A model generated the notes under the pieces. It was not told the origin of the DNA. It worked only from the letters and a program-made list of their open reading frames with translations, and made no database searches. 64,000 bases of DNA from Paracoccaceae bacterium. Lineage in GTDB: Bacteria > Pseudomonadota > Alphaproteobacteria > Rhodobacterales > Rhodobacteraceae. Location: the NCBI GenBank assembly GCA_026706985.1, contig JAPOXR010000052.1, positions 1-64,000 of the forward strand, read 5' to 3'. The first letter of the stretch is position 1. Each line of letters starts with the position of its first letter. Of the stretch, positions 62,371-64,000 are shown piece by piece. The position numbers were made by a program, and so were the translations under genes.

Positions 62371-62841
62371 ATGCGGACCTATTCAGCGAAACCCGCTGAC
62401 ATTGCCAAAGAGTGGGTTGTGATTGATGCGGAGGGAATTGTGCTCGGACGCCTGTCGGCGTTTGTGGCTTCACGGTTGAGAGGCAAGCACAAATCTTATT
62501 TCACACCGCATGTGGATTGCGGCGATCATGTCATCATCATCAATGCCGAAAAGGTCCAATTGACCGGTCGCAAGCGGAAGCAGAAAACCTATTTCCGCCA
62601 TACCGGCTATCCCGGCGGCATCAGGTCGCGGACCGCGGAACAAATTCTCTCGGGCAGGCATCCGGAAAGGATTGTCACCAAGGCGGTTCAGAGAATGCTT
62701 CCGAGCAACCGTCTGTCGCGGAAGCTGATGACAAATCTGCGGGTATATGCGGGATCTTCGCATCCGCATGATGCGCAGAAGCCGAAATCCATTGCGATGG
62801 CGGCGATGAACATAAAGAATAGCCGGAGGGCGGCACAATGA
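62371..62841 (+). CDS. rplM: 50S ribosomal protein L13
   Basis: 156-residue L13. The family N-terminus [19 protein letters not shown] is obtained with ATG 62371; the open frame from TTG 62302 lacks similarity before that. [16 protein letters not shown] and [10 protein letters not shown] regions are conserved. Its stop overlaps rpsI as ATGA, the universal rplM-rpsI operon. Confidence 0.97.
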   Translation: MRTYSAKPADIAKEWVVIDAEGIVLGRLSAFVASRLRGKHKSYFTPHVDCGDHVIIINAEKVQLTGRKRKQKTYFRHTGYPGGIRSRTAEQILSGRHPERIVTKAVQRMLPSNRLSRKLMTNLRVYAGSSHPHDAQKPKSIAMAAMNIKNSRRAAQ

Positions 62842-63332
62842 GTGAAACTCTGAATTCCCTGGAGGAACTCGGAAACGCTCCGGAGGCGGGCGACATTGAA
62901 GTCACCGAGGCCGCGGAAACCCGGCGGGAGCCGGAACGCGACGGGTTGGGCCGAGCCTACGCCACGGGAAAGCGTAAGAATGCGATTGCCAGGGTATGGC
63001 TCAAGGCCGGCACCGGGCGGATTACCGTCAACGGCTCGGACCTTTCCGCCTATTTCGTTCGCCCGGTGTTGCAGATGATCCTTCGCCGGCCTTTCCAGAT
63101 CGTTAACGTGGAGGGTCAGTTTGATGTCATGGCAACGGTCAGAGGTGGTGGCCTGTCCGGACAGGCGGGTGCCGTCAAGCACGGCATATCGAAAGCTCTG
63201 CAGCTTTATGAACCGTCTTTCCGACCGGCATTGAAGGCAGCCGGATTCCTTACCCGCGATGCGCGTGTCGTGGAGCGCAAGAAATACGGCAAGCGCAAAG
63301 CAAGGCGGAGCTTCCAGTTCTCGAAACGGTGA
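62838..63332 (+). CDS. rpsI: 30S ribosomal protein S9
   Basis: 164-residue S9. It has an acidic N-terminal extension of about 40 residues typical of alphaproteobacteria, then [38 protein letters not shown] and the Lys/Arg-rich C-terminal [17 protein letters not shown] tail that reaches the decoding centre. It overlaps rplM by 4 bp. Confidence 0.98.
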   Translation: MSETLNSLEELGNAPEAGDIEVTEAAETRREPERDGLGRAYATGKRKNAIARVWLKAGTGRITVNGSDLSAYFVRPVLQMILRRPFQIVNVEGQFDVMATVRGGGLSGQAGAVKHGISKALQLYEPSFRPALKAAGFLTRDARVVERKKYGKRKARRSFQFSKR

Positions 63333-63466
63333 TTCCGGGCCATACGCTCCTGCACATTGCAGAGTCTGGTTACACTTCGCTGCATTCAATCCGTCCTCCC
63401 GGTGCCGGCAGTCTGAAAAGTTGAAACTCACCTTGACCGGCGCAGCAGTCGAAACGGGGTAGCACT

Positions 63467-64000
63467 ATGCCCGTTGGAATATTTGACTCCGGACTGGGTG
63501 GGTTGAATATCTATGAAACGCTTGCGCGGCGGCTACCCGGGGTTTCATTCTGTTATTATGGCGATAATGGAAACGCGCCTTACGGTGTATGCAGTCAGGA
63601 CCAGATCTTTCGCTACAGCTGTGCAGGAATAGAGCATCTCTGGAGGTTTGGATGCGATCTCGTGATTCTCGCATGCAATACCGCATCGGCGGCGGCGCTG
63701 CGCCGGATCCAGGAAGAATGGTTGCCGGACGGAAAACGCGTTCTCGGTGTGTTTGTGCCGACAATCGAGAAGCTCACGGAACGCAGCTGGGGCGATGTTT
63801 CACCACCGAGACAGGTCGCCATTGAGCGCGTGGCCCTATTCGCAACGCCGGCGACGGTGGCTTCACGGGCATTTCAACGCGAATTGTCTTTCCGTGCCGT
63901 TGGAGTGGATGTTGAAGCGCAGCCATGCGCCGGTCTTGTTGACGCGATAGAGGATGGTGACTTGATGCTGGCCGATGCCATTGCGCAGGTGCATGTGGAA
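63467..64000 (+). CDS. murI: Glutamate racemase (partial, runs off the window)
   Basis: 178 codons are visible without a stop. [19 protein letters not shown] contains the first catalytic D-S-G loop, [12 protein letters not shown] the substrate loop, and [15 protein letters not shown] the first catalytic cysteine (C-N-T-A). The protein supplies D-glutamate for peptidoglycan. Family members are about 265 residues, so roughly one third, including the second catalytic cysteine, lies beyond position 64000. The start ATG follows a 134-bp gap after rpsI with no strong promoter. Confidence 0.92.
   Translation, partial: MPVGIFDSGLGGLNIYETLARRLPGVSFCYYGDNGNAPYGVCSQDQIFRYSCAGIEHLWRFGCDLVILACNTASAAALRRIQEEWLPDGKRVLGVFVPTIEKLTERSWGDVSPPRQVAIERVALFATPATVASRAFQRELSFRAVGVDVEAQPCAGLVDAIEDGDLMLADAIAQVHVE

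Overview
The window looks like the chromosome of an alphaproteobacterium, most likely of the Rhodobacterales or a near relative. The support is gene order and gene type: accB-accC beside aat, rne facing a mrcA/prfB pair, bactofilin beside an M23 peptidase, olsB-olsA, a thioesterase followed by rplM-rpsI, class II DAHP synthase, a DUF3553 gene and ctaA after an SPOUT methyltransferase. Most sequence is moderately GC-rich and densely coding, with many 4-8 bp gene overlaps. This taxonomic call is inference from content; no 16S gene is present.

Layout. 1-17.3 kb is core: a truncated aat, acetyl-CoA carboxylase accBC, a DsbA-like lipoprotein, RNase E, PBP1A, RF2, bactofilin with M23 peptidase, a giant AsmA/YhdP-like protein, queA and an MFS carrier. 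17.3-18.8 kb is a small accessory patch (Uma2 nuclease, a P-loop NTPase remnant). 18.8-22 kb holds HNH nuclease, dsbB, YqaA, a membrane protein and a 7Fe ferredoxin. 22-30.6 kb is a catabolic cluster: NitT/TauT-type ABC importer, FAD oxidoreductase, class III CoA-transferase, crotonase, LysR regulator and amidohydrolase.

30.8-43.2 kb is a genomic island inserted in the 3' end of tRNA-Leu(CAA), bounded by a perfect 17-bp direct repeat (30830-30846 and 43218-43234) that restores the tRNA end. Its intact core is one tight operon: hypB - hypA - two tandem ureohydrolase-family genes - a four-gene spermidine/putrescine-type ABC importer. The first ureohydrolase keeps all six metal ligands. The second has lost four of the six, so it is probably a non-catalytic partner subunit. 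With dedicated HypA/HypB nickel chaperones and no hydrogenase or urease in the window, the best reading is an uptake-plus-hydrolysis system for a guanidine-type compound using a nickel-dependent heteromeric ureohydrolase. This is the most interesting system in the window. The rest of the island is a BCCT transporter, a frameshifted STAS gene, IS21 debris and an integrase cut by the IS.

43.3-46.8 kb is molybdate uptake (modABC), then a tRNA-Leu(UAA) gene split by a 216-nt group I intron, then a MocA-like nucleotidyltransferase. 46.8-51.8 kb carries two divergent dimethylglycine/sarcosine-dehydrogenase-like genes. 51.8-64 kb returns to core: sugar dehydrogenase, aromatic amino acid entry enzyme, ornithine lipid genes olsBA, gamma carbonic anhydrase, gmk, a ThiE-like protein, an RNA methyltransferase, ctaA, M32 carboxypeptidase, a thioesterase, rplM, rpsI and the start of murI, which runs off the window end.
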